From Hydrogenophaga intermedia (GTDB lineage: Bacteria > Pseudomonadota > Gammaproteobacteria > Burkholderiales > Burkholderiaceae_C): DNA of 64,000 nt. How positions within the stretch are numbered: the stretch's first letter is position 1; each line of letters opens with the position of its first letter. The DNA is taken from contig NZ_JAMBNO010000007.1 of assembly GCF_023715105.1 (NCBI RefSeq), positions 124,001 to 188,000 of the forward strand. Direction: 5' to 3'. Shown here piece by piece: positions 1 to 8,390 of this stretch. A program made the translations under genes and the position numbers. The notes under the pieces are model-generated. The model did no database searches and had not been told where the DNA came from. It was given only the letters and a program-made list of their open reading frames with translations.

Positions 1-1
1 C

Positions 2-1357
2 GAGGTGAACGCCGCCGTGCAGGCCGCGAAGAACGCCTTCCCGGCCTGGGCCGGCCGCCCCGCCACCGAGCGCGCGGCCATCGTGCGCAAGCTCGGCGAA
101 CTCATCGCGAAGCACGTGCCCGAAATCGCGCGCACCGAGACCGACGACACCGGCCAGACCATTTCGCAAACGGGCAAGCAACTCGTGCCGCGCGCGGCTG
201 ACAACTTCAGCTATTTCGCCGAGATGTGTGTGCGCGTGGACGGCCACACCTACCCCACGCCCACGCACCTGAACTACACCCTGTTCCACCCGGTGGGCGT
301 GTGCGCGCTCATCAGCCCCTGGAACGTGCCCTTCATGACGGCCACCTGGAAGGTCGCGCCCTGCATCGCCTTCGGCAACACCGCGGTGCTCAAGATGAGC
401 GAGCTCTCGCCCATGACCGCCGCGCGCCTGGGCGAGCTCGCGCTCGAAGCCGGCGTGCCACCCGGCGTGCTCAACGTCGTGCACGGCTTCGGCCGCGACG
501 CGGGCGAGCCGCTGTGCGCCCACCCCGACGTGCGCGCCATCAGCTTCACCGGCTCCACCGCCACCGGCAACCGCATCGTGAAGACCGCGGGCCTGAAGAA
601 GTTCAGCATGGAGCTCGGCGGCAAGAGCCCGTTCGTGGTATTCGACGACGCCGACCTCGACCGCGCGCTCGACGCCGCGGTGTTCATGATCTTCAGCAAC
701 AACGGCGAGCGCTGCACCGCGGGCAGCCGCATCCTGGTGCAGCAGAGCATCTACGCCGACTTTGCGCAGAAGTTCGCCGAGCGCGCAAAGAAGATCGTGG
801 TGGGTGACCCGCAGGACGAAAAAACCATCATCGGCCCGATGATCTCGAAGGCCCATCTTGCGAAGGTGAAGGGCTACATCGAACTTGGACCGAAGGAGGG
901 CGCCACCCTGCTGTGCGGCGGCCTTGACCGACCCTCTTACGCGCCCGAGCTGCCCGAGCGCGTGCGCCAGGGCAACTACGTCTGGCCCACGGTGTTCGCC
1001 GATGTCGACAACCGCATGAAGATCGCGCAGGAGGAAATCTTCGGCCCCGTGGCCTGCCTGATCCCGTTCAAGGACGAAGCCCACGCGATCGCGCTGGCCA
1101 ACGACATTCAATATGGTCTTTCCAGCTACGTCTGGACGGAGAACATCGGCCGCGCACACCGCGTGGCCGCGGCCATCGAGGCCGGCATGTGCTTCGTGAA
1201 CTCGCAGAACGTGCGCGACCTGCGCCAACCCTTCGGCGGCACGAAGGCCTCAGGCACCGGGCGCGAGGGCGGCACCTGGAGCCACGAGGTTTTTCTCGAA
1301 CCCAAGAACGTGGCCGTCTCCCTGGGGTCGCACCACATTCCGCATTGGGGCGTCTGA
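2..1357 (+). CDS. hpaE: 5-carboxymethyl-2-hydroxymuconate semialdehyde dehydrogenase, 5'-truncated by window edge
   Basis: NAD-dependent aldehyde dehydrogenase that oxidises the ring-cleavage semialdehyde of homoprotocatechuate. The reading frame is open at base 2, so roughly the first 35 residues lie outside the window. Counting from the GTG at 5, the general base lies in MELGGKSP (Glu about 203) and the nucleophile in GERCTAG (Cys about 237); the Rossmann signature FTGSTATG is also present. The enzyme could be taken for another 2-hydroxymuconic semialdehyde dehydrogenase, but hpaD follows 28 bp downstream behind a strong AGGAGG and four further hpa genes follow, which fixes the pathway. The true start is not visible. 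Confidence 0.9.
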   Translation, partial: EVNAAVQAAKNAFPAWAGRPATERAAIVRKLGELIAKHVPEIARTETDDTGQTISQTGKQLVPRAADNFSYFAEMCVRVDGHTYPTPTHLNYTLFHPVGVCALISPWNVPFMTATWKVAPCIAFGNTAVLKMSELSPMTAARLGELALEAGVPPGVLNVVHGFGRDAGEPLCAHPDVRAISFTGSTATGNRIVKTAGLKKFSMELGGKSPFVVFDDADLDRALDAAVFMIFSNNGERCTAGSRILVQQSIYADFAQKFAERAKKIVVGDPQDEKTIIGPMISKAHLAKVKGYIELGPKEGATLLCGGLDRPSYAPELPERVRQGNYVWPTVFADVDNRMKIAQEEIFGPVACLIPFKDEAHAIALANDIQYGLSSYVWTENIGRAHRVAAAIEAGMCFVNSQNVRDLRQPFGGTKASGTGREGGTWSHEVFLEPKNVAVSLGSHHIPHWGV

Positions 1358-1385
1358 GGCGTCCGCACCGCAGGAGGCAACGCAC

Positions 1386-2309
1386 ATGGGCAAGCTCGCA
1401 CTGGTGGCCAAGATCACCCACGTTCCGTCCATCGTCCTGAGCGAGTTCGACGGCCCGCGCAAGGGCACACGGCAGGACGCCATTGACGGCCTCAAGGCCA
1501 TCGGCCAGCGCTGCCGGGACCTGGGCGTCGACAGCGTCGTCATCTTCGACACCCACTGGCTCGTCAACGCCAGCTATCACATCAACTGCGCACCGCACTG
1601 GCAGGGCAACTACACCAGCAACGAGTTGCCGCACTTCATCAGCAACATGCCATATGCCCTCCCGGGCAACCCCGGCCTGGGCAAGCTGCTGGCCAGGGTG
1701 GCCAACAGCCTGGGGGTCGACACACTGGCGCACGATGCCACCACCCTGGCGCCCGAGTACGGAACCATCGTTCCCATGCGCTACATGAACGCCGATCAGC
1801 GCTTCAAGGTGGTGTCGGTGTCGGCCCTGTGCATGGCCCACTACCTCAACGACAGCGCGCGTCTGGGCTGGGCCTTTCGCCGCGCCATCGAAGACGAGTA
1901 CGACGGTACCGTCGCCATCCTTGCGAGCGGCTCGCTCAGCCATCGCTTCGCGCAAAACGGCCTGGCGCCCGAGTACGCCTTCAAGCTCTGGAGCCCGTTC
2001 CTGGAAACCATGGACCACGAGGTGGTGCGCATGTGGCAGGCCGGTGAGTGGAAGGCCTTCTGCGAGATGCTGCCCGAGTACGCCGTGAAAGGGCACGGCG
2101 AAGGCTTCATGCACGACACCGCCATGATGCTGGGCGCGCTTGGCTGGAGCGAATACACCGGCCAGGGCGAGGTCATCACGCCGTACTTCGGCGCCTCTGG
2201 CACTGGGCAGATCAACATCGTGTTCCCGGTCACGCCCGTCACCGACAGCGCCATTCCCGCGCCACAGGCCTCGTCGGCGCAAGGCTTTCAGGCCGTCTCC
2301 CGTTTGTAG
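1386..2309 (+). CDS. hpaD: 3,4-dihydroxyphenylacetate 2,3-dioxygenase (homoprotocatechuate ring cleavage)
   Basis: Class III (LigB-type) extradiol dioxygenase, 307 aa, which opens homoprotocatechuate next to its hydroxyls. The protein follows enterobacterial HpaD closely from the N-terminus (MGKLALVAKITHVPS) through FDTHWLVN, YTSNELPHFI, YGTIVPMRYMN and ASGSLSHRF; the His and Glu residues in these blocks are the likely Fe(II) ligands and acid/base residues of the family. ATG at 1386 follows AGGAGG with good spacing. It belongs to the hpaE-D-F-H-I operon; spacing to hpaF is 19 bp. Confidence 0.93.
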   Translation: MGKLALVAKITHVPSIVLSEFDGPRKGTRQDAIDGLKAIGQRCRDLGVDSVVIFDTHWLVNASYHINCAPHWQGNYTSNELPHFISNMPYALPGNPGLGKLLARVANSLGVDTLAHDATTLAPEYGTIVPMRYMNADQRFKVVSVSALCMAHYLNDSARLGWAFRRAIEDEYDGTVAILASGSLSHRFAQNGLAPEYAFKLWSPFLETMDHEVVRMWQAGEWKAFCEMLPEYAVKGHGEGFMHDTAMMLGALGWSEYTGQGEVITPYFGASGTGQINIVFPVTPVTDSAIPAPQASSAQGFQAVSRL

Positions 2310-2328
2310 AGCAACCAAGGTTCACGTC

Positions 2329-2784
2329 ATGCCCCATCTCGTCATCCTCTACAGCGGCAACCTCGACCACCCGCCCGCCATGGGCGGCACCGATATGGGC
2401 GCGCTGTGCCGCCGCTTGTGCGATGCCCTGCTCACCGTGCGCGACGAGCAGGACCGCCAGGTGTTCCCCACCGGCGGCACGCGCGTGCTGGCTTTCCCGG
2501 CCGCGCACTGGGCCATTGCCGACGGCGGCGCGGCCGGCGAGGCCGCGGGCCGCGGCGGCGACTACGCCTTCGTCTACCTGAACCTGCGCATGGCCCAGGG
2601 CCGTAGCGCCGAGGTGCACCGGCGCACCGGCGAAACCATGGAGGCGGTGTGCAAGGCCCACTTCGCCACCCACCTGGCCACCCGCGCCATCGGCATCACC
2701 ACGCAGGTGGACGAAGGCCACGAGGTGTTCGATGCGAAGAACAGCTCCATCCACCCCTTGTTCGCGCCGCCCGCCAAGGCCTGA
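2329..2784 (+). CDS. hpaF: 5-carboxymethyl-2-hydroxymuconate Delta-isomerase
   Basis: Small isomerase (151 aa) that converts the dienol acid product of HpaE to its keto tautomer. It begins MPHLVILYSGN: Pro2 after Met removal is the expected catalytic base of this tautomerase-like family. I chose ATG 2329 because it exposes that proline and lies just after hpaD; the frame is open further upstream but those residues do not resemble the family. The stop at 2784 is one base before the hpaH start, so translational coupling is likely. Confidence 0.88.
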   Translation: MPHLVILYSGNLDHPPAMGGTDMGALCRRLCDALLTVRDEQDRQVFPTGGTRVLAFPAAHWAIADGGAAGEAAGRGGDYAFVYLNLRMAQGRSAEVHRRTGETMEAVCKAHFATHLATRAIGITTQVDEGHEVFDAKNSSIHPLFAPPAKA

Positions 2785-2785
2785 C

Positions 2786-3610
2786 ATGCTCGACGCCGCC
2801 ACCATCGACCAGCTCGCCGCCGAACTCGACGCGTCTGCGCGCACGCGACAGCCGCTCACGCACTTCTCGCAGCGCTTTCCGGGCATGACCATCGACGACG
2901 GCTACCGCGTGGGCCGCGCCTGGGTCGCACTGCAGCGCGGGCGCGGGGACCCGGTCATCGGTCACAAGATCGGGCTCACCAGCCGCGCCATGCAACTCTC
3001 CAGCCAGATCGACGAGCCCGATTTCGGCACGCTGCTGGGTTCGATGAAGCTCGTGGCGAAGGCCGGGGAGGAACTGCAGATTCCCGCGAACCGGTTCCTC
3101 TCGCCGCGCGTCGAGGTTGAACTCGCCTTCGTGCTCAAGCGCGAACTCCGCGGCCAGGTCACGGTGGACGAGGTGCTGGCCGCCACCGAATACGTCACGC
3201 CCGCGATCGAGATCATCGACGCGCGCATCGAGCAGTTCGACCGCCACACCAAGGCCCCGCGCAAGGTGTTCGACACCATCAGCGACAACGCGGCCAACGC
3301 CGCCATCGTGGTGGGCGAGGGCGACGACCGCTACCGCGCAAATCCGCTCACCACCGACCTGCCCTGGTGCGGCGCCATCCTCAAGCTCAACGGCGCGGTG
3401 GAAGAGACCGGCCTGGCCGCCGGCGTGCAGGGCCACCCGGCGATCGGCATCGCCTGGCTGGCCGAGAAGCTGCAGCACTGGGGCGACGCGTTGCAACCCG
3501 GACAGATCGTGCTCGCCGGTTCCTTCACACGCCCGGTGCCCGCCAAAGCGGGCGATCGCTTCGAGGCCGACTATGGCCCGCTCGGCGTGCTGCACTTCCG
3601 CTTCGTTTGA
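2786..3610 (+). CDS. hpaH: 2-oxo-hept-4-ene-1,7-dioate hydratase
   Basis: Hydratase of the homoprotocatechuate pathway (274 aa), in the fumarylacetoacetase-like/MhpD family. Recognisable blocks are [12 protein letters not shown], the metal-site motif [11 protein letters not shown] with Glu ligands, [13 protein letters not shown], and LAGSFTRPV near the C-terminus. ATG 2786 begins one base after the hpaF stop; an upstream extension in the same frame would overlap hpaF and lacks family similarity. The pathway decarboxylase HpaG is not in this window and may lie upstream. Confidence 0.9.
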   Translation: MLDAATIDQLAAELDASARTRQPLTHFSQRFPGMTIDDGYRVGRAWVALQRGRGDPVIGHKIGLTSRAMQLSSQIDEPDFGTLLGSMKLVAKAGEELQIPANRFLSPRVEVELAFVLKRELRGQVTVDEVLAATEYVTPAIEIIDARIEQFDRHTKAPRKVFDTISDNAANAAIVVGEGDDRYRANPLTTDLPWCGAILKLNGAVEETGLAAGVQGHPAIGIAWLAEKLQHWGDALQPGQIVLAGSFTRPVPAKAGDRFEADYGPLGVLHFRFV

Positions 3611-3620
3611 CCGACCCGCC

Positions 3621-4448
3621 ATGCAGACCCCCATCAACCCTTTCAAGCAGGCCTTGGCCGCCGGCCGCGCGCAGATCGGCCTGTGGGCCGCGCTCGCGAG
3701 CCCCTACAGCACCGAACTCGTCGCCGGCACCGGCTACGACTGGCTGCTCATCGACGGCGAGCACGCGCCCAACGACGTGCGCAGCACCCTCGCGCAGCTG
3801 CAGGCCGTGGCCAGCGCGCAGCAAGCCTTCGGCGACGCGCGCTCGCACCCGGTGGTGCGCGTGCCGGTGGGCGTGGGCGAGGTCGGCACCGCGCTCATCA
3901 AGCAATACCTGGACATCGGCGCGCAAACCTTGTTGGTGCCCATGATCGACACCGCCGAACAGGCCGCGCAGGTGGTGGTCGCCACACGCTACGCGCCGGT
4001 GGGTGTGCGCGGCATGGGCAGCGCGCTGGCGCGTGCCTCGCGCTGGCAGGCGCACGCGCGCTACGTGCACGAGGCCGACGAGCAGGTCTGCGTGCTGGTG
4101 CAGGCCGAGACCGTGACGGCGATGAAAAACCTCGACGCCATCGCTGCCACGCCCGGTGTGGACGGTGTGTTCATCGGCCCGGCCGACCTGAGCGCGAGCA
4201 TGGGCCACCGCGGCAATGCCGCGCACCCCGAGGTGCAGGCCGCCATCGCCGATGGCATGCGCCGCATCCGCGCCGCGGGCAAGGCCCCGGGCATCCTGGC
4301 CACCACTGAGGCCGGTGCGCAGCAGTGGCTGCAAGCCGGTGCGCTGTTCGTGGCCGTGGGCGCCGACACGATGCTGCTGGCCAGTGGTGCCGCACAGCTG
4401 CTGGCCATGTTCAAGAAGGCCGAACCGCACGGCCCCAACACCTACTGA
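3621..4448 (+). CDS. hpaI: 4-hydroxy-2-oxoheptanedioate aldolase
   Basis: Class II, metal-dependent pyruvate aldolase (275 aa) that splits 4-hydroxy-2-oxoheptanedioate into pyruvate and succinate semialdehyde, the last step of the pathway. It shows the family blocks [12 protein letters not shown] (base His), VRVPVG, the metal-binding VQAETV region, and [14 protein letters not shown] 3621 lies 10 bp after hpaH. Its length fits HpaI (about 260-270 aa). Later family members include 2-dehydro-3-deoxyglucarate aldolase, but the operon context favours HpaI. Confidence 0.92.
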   Translation: MQTPINPFKQALAAGRAQIGLWAALASPYSTELVAGTGYDWLLIDGEHAPNDVRSTLAQLQAVASAQQAFGDARSHPVVRVPVGVGEVGTALIKQYLDIGAQTLLVPMIDTAEQAAQVVVATRYAPVGVRGMGSALARASRWQAHARYVHEADEQVCVLVQAETVTAMKNLDAIAATPGVDGVFIGPADLSASMGHRGNAAHPEVQAAIADGMRRIRAAGKAPGILATTEAGAQQWLQAGALFVAVGADTMLLASGAAQLLAMFKKAEPHGPNTY

Positions 4449-4467
4449 ACACGCAAGGAGACCCCGC

Positions 4468-5262
4468 ATGAACGCCGCCCTGCAGACCAGCACCGTGCTG
4501 CCGCCCGGCATGCACCCCGACGAATGGGCCGCGCGCCTGGAGCTCGCGGCCTGCTACCGCGTCTTTGCCATGCTCGGCTGGACGGAGATGATCTACAACC
4601 ACATCACGCTGCGCCTGCCCGACAGCGTGAGCGCAGGCGAGAAGCAGTTTCTGATCAACCCGTTCGGTCTGCACTACAGCGAGGTCACGGCCAGCAACCT
4701 GGTGAAGATCGATCTGCAGGGCCGCGTGCTCGACGGCTCCACGCACCGCGTGAACCCCGCAGGCTTCGTGGTGCACGCCGCCATTCACGACGGCATCGCC
4801 GGCGCGCACTGCGTGATGCACACGCACACCACGGCCGGTGTCTCCGTGGCCTGCCTGAAGGACGGTCTGCAGCAGACCAACTTCTACACCGCGCAACTGC
4901 ACGGCATGGTGGCGTACCACGACTTCGAGGGCATCACCATCCACGCCGACGAGGGCCCGCGCCTCTTGCAGAGCATCGCCAACAAGCCCGCGGTGATCCT
5001 GCGCAACCACGGCCTGCTGGCCTGGGGCGCCACACTGCCGCAGACTTTCGCCATCCTCTGGACGCTGCAGCGCGCCTGCGAGATCCAGCTCGCCACGTTC
5101 AGCATGGGCGGGCCGCAGGCTGCGCTGCCGGTGTCCGATGCCATCGCCGAGAAATGCACGCGCGATGCGCTGCAGTTCAATCCGAACCACGGCGCCGGGC
5201 GCGACGTTTTCGATGCGCTGGTGCGCCAGGTCGATCGCATCGACAGCAGCTACCGCGCGTGA
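4468..5262 (+). CDS. Class II aldolase/adducin family protein
   Basis: A 264-residue member of the class II aldolase (fuculose-phosphate aldolase/adducin) family, cytosolic and zinc dependent. The zinc-binding His pair is in MHTHTTAGV and a third His in LRNHGLLAWG. ATG 4468 has AAGGAG seven bases upstream, which settles the start. It follows hpaI by 19 bp and is probably cotranscribed. The family includes aldolases, epimerases and decarboxylases, so the substrate cannot be read from sequence; no step of the standard homoprotocatechuate pathway needs it. It may act on a related hydroxy-oxo acid. Confidence 0.85.
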   Translation: MNAALQTSTVLPPGMHPDEWAARLELAACYRVFAMLGWTEMIYNHITLRLPDSVSAGEKQFLINPFGLHYSEVTASNLVKIDLQGRVLDGSTHRVNPAGFVVHAAIHDGIAGAHCVMHTHTTAGVSVACLKDGLQQTNFYTAQLHGMVAYHDFEGITIHADEGPRLLQSIANKPAVILRNHGLLAWGATLPQTFAILWTLQRACEIQLATFSMGGPQAALPVSDAIAEKCTRDALQFNPNHGAGRDVFDALVRQVDRIDSSYRA

Positions 5263-5301
5263 ACCCGCAACGTCTCCCATGCAGCGTTTAAGCTCGCGCG
5301 C

Positions 5302-6336
5302 ATGAACCTGCCCCCCATCCAGAGCGTGGCCATCGTCGGTGCCGGCGCCATCGGCGGCTGGCTCGGCGTGCACCTGGGCCGCGCCGGTTGCCAGGTCAGT
5401 GCGCTGGCGCGCGGTGACACGCTCGCCGCCTTGCGCACGCACGGCCTGCGCCTGCAGCAAGGCGGCGAGCTGCTGCAATGCCCGCTCGAGGCCTCTGATC
5501 GCGCCTACCAACTCGGCGCGCACGACCTCGTGATCCTCGCCGTCAAGGCGCCCGCGTTGCCCGGCATCGCGCCCGTCATCGGCCCGCTGATCGGGCGGCA
5601 CACGGTCGTGCTCACCGCCATGAACGGCGTGCCCTGGTGGTTCTTCGAAGGCTTCGGCGGCAAGCTGCAGGGCACGCCCCTGCCGGTCGTGGACCCGCAT
5701 GGCGCCATGGCGCGCGCCGTACCGGCGCGGCACGTGCTCGGCGGCGTGGTGCACGCCAGCTGCTCGGTGGATGCACCGGGCCTGGTGCGGCACCACTTCG
5801 GCAATGGCCTCATCGTGGGCGAACCTTCGGGTGAACAAAGCCCGCGCGCGCAGGCCGTGGTGGCCAAGCTGCGCGAGGCCGGCATCGACGCCACGCTCTC
5901 GCCGCAGATCCAGAAGGACATCTGGTTCAAGCTCTGGGGCAACATGACGGTCAACCCCGTGAGCGCCCTCACCGGCGCCACCACCGATCGCATCCTGGCC
6001 GACCCGCAGGCGCGCGGCTTCATCAGCGCCGTCATGCTCGAGGCCAAGGCAATCGGCGAAAAACTGGGTATCCCGATCCCGCAGCAACCCGAGGACCGCC
6101 ACGCCGTCACACTCAAGCTCGGTGCGTTCAAGACCTCGATGCTGCAGGACGTGGAAGCGCGCCGCCCGGTGGAACTCGACGCGCTGGTGGCGGTGGTGGC
6201 CGACCTCGGCCGCCTGACCCAGGTACCCACACCGTTCACCGACGCGCTGCTCGGCCTGGCGCGCCTGCACGCGCGCACGCTCGGGCTGTACCCCGAAGAA
6301 GCCTCGCCGCTGGCGGCGCGGCCGCAGCAGGGTTAG
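5302..6336 (+). CDS. 2-dehydropantoate 2-reductase family protein (PanE/ApbA-like)
   Basis: NADPH-dependent ketopantoate-reductase-like enzyme of 344 aa. The Rossmann loop GAGAIG is at residues 13-18, and the family catalytic-domain block KLWGNMTVNPVSALTG with the conserved Lys and Asn follows near residue 210. It is longer than typical PanE (about 300 aa). Location beside aromatic catabolic genes suggests a paralogue reducing another 2-oxo acid rather than the pantothenate enzyme; that is inference. A TTTAAG hexamer at 5287-5292 could be a -10 element. No Shine-Dalgarno is evident before ATG 5302. Confidence 0.82.
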   Translation: MNLPPIQSVAIVGAGAIGGWLGVHLGRAGCQVSALARGDTLAALRTHGLRLQQGGELLQCPLEASDRAYQLGAHDLVILAVKAPALPGIAPVIGPLIGRHTVVLTAMNGVPWWFFEGFGGKLQGTPLPVVDPHGAMARAVPARHVLGGVVHASCSVDAPGLVRHHFGNGLIVGEPSGEQSPRAQAVVAKLREAGIDATLSPQIQKDIWFKLWGNMTVNPVSALTGATTDRILADPQARGFISAVMLEAKAIGEKLGIPIPQQPEDRHAVTLKLGAFKTSMLQDVEARRPVELDALVAVVADLGRLTQVPTPFTDALLGLARLHARTLGLYPEEASPLAARPQQG

Positions 6337-6375
6337 CCCGCTGGCGCGCGGCGGGCGGTTTTCGAGAATGTCCGC

Positions 6376-7191
6376 ATGCCTGCCATCTGGTCGCTCGACA
6401 CCCCCGCGCCCGGCCCGGCCCTGAACCCGGCCGCCGTCTCGGCGCTGATCGACTGCGCCAGCGCGCCGCCCAGCGCCGCGCGGCTGCTGCGTGCCATCCA
6501 CGCGGTGGTGCCGGTGGAATACCTCTCGCTCGTGAGCCTGCAGCGCGACACGCCCGAGCTCATCGAGGGCAGCTCGCGCCACACCCATGAGCGCGACGTG
6601 GTCGCCGAGTGCTTCGCCATCTACCGCCGCAGCTACTGGCGCAGTGACTCGGTGATGCGCCTGGCCGACCGCGTGGCCCGAGGCCCCGCGCGCGACGTGG
6701 CGGTGCTGCACTGCCGCGCCGACGAACTGCCCGTGGCCGGCTGGCGCAACGAGATCTACAAGCGCGAGCGCCTCACCGAGCGCTTCACGCTGCTGCACGC
6801 GCCCACGCCCGGCGCCGTGCAGGCCATCCACCTCTACCGCGACGAGCGCCAGGGCTTGTTCCGCCCGGACGAAATCCAGCAACTGCTGGGCCTGGCGCCG
6901 CTGCTGCGCCAGGCGCACCAGGCGTCGCTGGCCAGCCAGGCCGTGGCCGCCGACCGCGATGCGCAGGTGGCCCAGGCGCGCCGCAAACTGCTTCGCTTGC
7001 TGCCCGCGTTGTCACCGCGCGAGGCCGAGGTCGTGGCCCGCATCGCCAGCGGCCTCAGCGCCGACGGCATCGCCGCCGACCTCGACGTGGCACCCTCGAC
7101 CGTGGTGACGTTGAGAAAGCGCGCCTACGCCAAGCTCGCCGAAGCCGGGTTGCCGGCAGACCGGCTGCGGCTGGCGCGCTGGCTCGCCTGA
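6376..7191 (+). CDS. LuxR-family transcriptional regulator
   Basis: A 271-residue regulator with a C-terminal LuxR-type helix-turn-helix at about 212-271, starting LSPREAEVVARIASG and continuing through DVAPSTVVTLRKRAYAKL. The N-terminal 200 residues do not show a receiver aspartate or an obvious autoinducer-binding signature; they look like a GAF-like or unassigned sensing domain. It lies between the hpa-type cluster and a Rieske oxygenase in the same direction, so a role in controlling either is plausible. GAGAAT at 6364-6369 sits exactly six bases before the ATG and no Shine-Dalgarno is visible, so the transcript may be leaderless. Confidence 0.8.
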   Translation: MPAIWSLDTPAPGPALNPAAVSALIDCASAPPSAARLLRAIHAVVPVEYLSLVSLQRDTPELIEGSSRHTHERDVVAECFAIYRRSYWRSDSVMRLADRVARGPARDVAVLHCRADELPVAGWRNEIYKRERLTERFTLLHAPTPGAVQAIHLYRDERQGLFRPDEIQQLLGLAPLLRQAHQASLASQAVAADRDAQVAQARRKLLRLLPALSPREAEVVARIASGLSADGIAADLDVAPSTVVTLRKRAYAKLAEAGLPADRLRLARWLA

Positions 7192-7280
7192 TGCCCCCGT
7201 CCATCCCCCCCGAAGGGGACAAGCCGCCAGCGCCAGCTGCCTAGCATGGCCGCTCCATCCCCAAGAGGAGGAGACGCCCC

Positions 7281-8369
7281 ATGTGGCTGCGCAATTGCTG
7301 GTACGTGATCGCCTGGGACCACGAGATCCCGCCCGCGGATTCGCCGCAGCTGTTCACGCGCACCGTGCTCGGCGAGCCGGTGCTGGTCTATCGCACCCAG
7401 GCGGGTGATCTGATAGCGCTGGAAGATCGCTGCTGCCACCGGCACGCGCCGCTGTCGGTGGGCAAGCGCGAGGGCGACTGCGTGCGTTGCGGCTACCACG
7501 GCCTCAAGTTCGACCACCGCGGCCAGTGCGTCGAGGCCCCGGGCATCGACATCATCCCGGTCAAGGCGCGCGTGAAGCGCTACCCGCTGGTGCTGCAGAA
7601 CAAGTGGGTTTTCGTGTGGATGGGCGACCCTGCGCTGGCCGACGACGCGCTGCTGCCCGACAACTTCAGCTGCGATTCGCCCGAGTGGCAGAACAAGCCC
7701 GGTTACCTGCACTACGACACGCCTTACCTGCTGATCTGCGACAACCTGCTCGATTTCTCACACCTGTCGTTCGTGCACGAGAAGTCGCTCGGTGGCTCTA
7801 CGCGCATCGCGCAGGCGCGGCCGGTGATCGAACCCGTGCCCGGCCCCAACGCCGAGTGGCCGCAGATCGGCATCAAGGTCTCACGCCATGTGAGCGACGT
7901 GCCGCCGCCGCCGTTCTACCAACGCTTCCGCCGCTTCGACACCAACCTCGACCGCTGGTTCGTCTACGACTTCCTGCTGCCAGGCACGCTGCTGATGCAC
8001 TCGGGCGGACGCCCCAGCGGCAGCGACGCCGATGCGCCCGGCCCGTCGGTGCGCCTGCACTCGTGCCAGACGCTCACCCCCGAGACCGCCACCACCACGC
8101 ACTACTTCTTCCAGCAGTCGCATCCCACCGGCGAGGGCGATGAGACCGTGACGCAGAGCATCTTCGACAGCCTGATCGGTGCGTTCAACGAGGACCGCGA
8201 CATGATCACCGCCCAGCACCGCAACATCCAGCACAACCCCGCGCTGCCCATGCTGCCGCTGGCCATGGACGCCGCGCTGATCCAGTTCCGCCGCCTGCTC
8301 GAAGCGCGCGTGCGCGCCGAACAGCAGGCACCGACCCTTTCCCCCACCCGACCGGCCACCACGGCCTGA
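7281..8369 (+). CDS. Rieske non-haem iron oxygenase, VanA-like
   Basis: Oxygenase component (362 aa) of a vanillate-O-demethylase-type monooxygenase. The Rieske [2Fe-2S] site is C51-x-H53 and C70-x2-H73 with 16 intervening residues. The catalytic iron ligands are H161 and H166 in DNLLDFSHLSFVH, with the bridging Asp/Asn just upstream. AGGAGG precedes ATG 7281. The substrate may be a methoxylated or otherwise substituted aromatic acid. No ferredoxin reductase (VanB-like) is encoded in the window, so its electron donor must come from elsewhere. The 89 bp before it hold only a short C/G hairpin near 7205-7218. Confidence 0.87.
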   Translation: MWLRNCWYVIAWDHEIPPADSPQLFTRTVLGEPVLVYRTQAGDLIALEDRCCHRHAPLSVGKREGDCVRCGYHGLKFDHRGQCVEAPGIDIIPVKARVKRYPLVLQNKWVFVWMGDPALADDALLPDNFSCDSPEWQNKPGYLHYDTPYLLICDNLLDFSHLSFVHEKSLGGSTRIAQARPVIEPVPGPNAEWPQIGIKVSRHVSDVPPPPFYQRFRRFDTNLDRWFVYDFLLPGTLLMHSGGRPSGSDADAPGPSVRLHSCQTLTPETATTTHYFFQQSHPTGEGDETVTQSIFDSLIGAFNEDRDMITAQHRNIQHNPALPMLPLAMDAALIQFRRLLEARVRAEQQAPTLSPTRPATTA

Positions 8370-8390
8370 CAACGACCCGGAGACATGCCC

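Noticed and set aside
4411..6918. Very long minus-strand open frame (835 codons) opposite hpaI-panE-LuxR
   Set aside because: It is a GC-rich shadow: low-complexity His/Arg/Gln/Gly composition, no family motif, and it crosses several well-supported genes on the other strand. Similar shadows at 16583-18871 (+) and 26949-29558 (-) were rejected for the same reason.
7205..7218. C-run/GAA/G-run hairpin before the Rieske gene as a REP-type repeat
   Set aside because: Short C/G hairpins of this sort are common in high-GC genomes; no second copy was noticed in the window.
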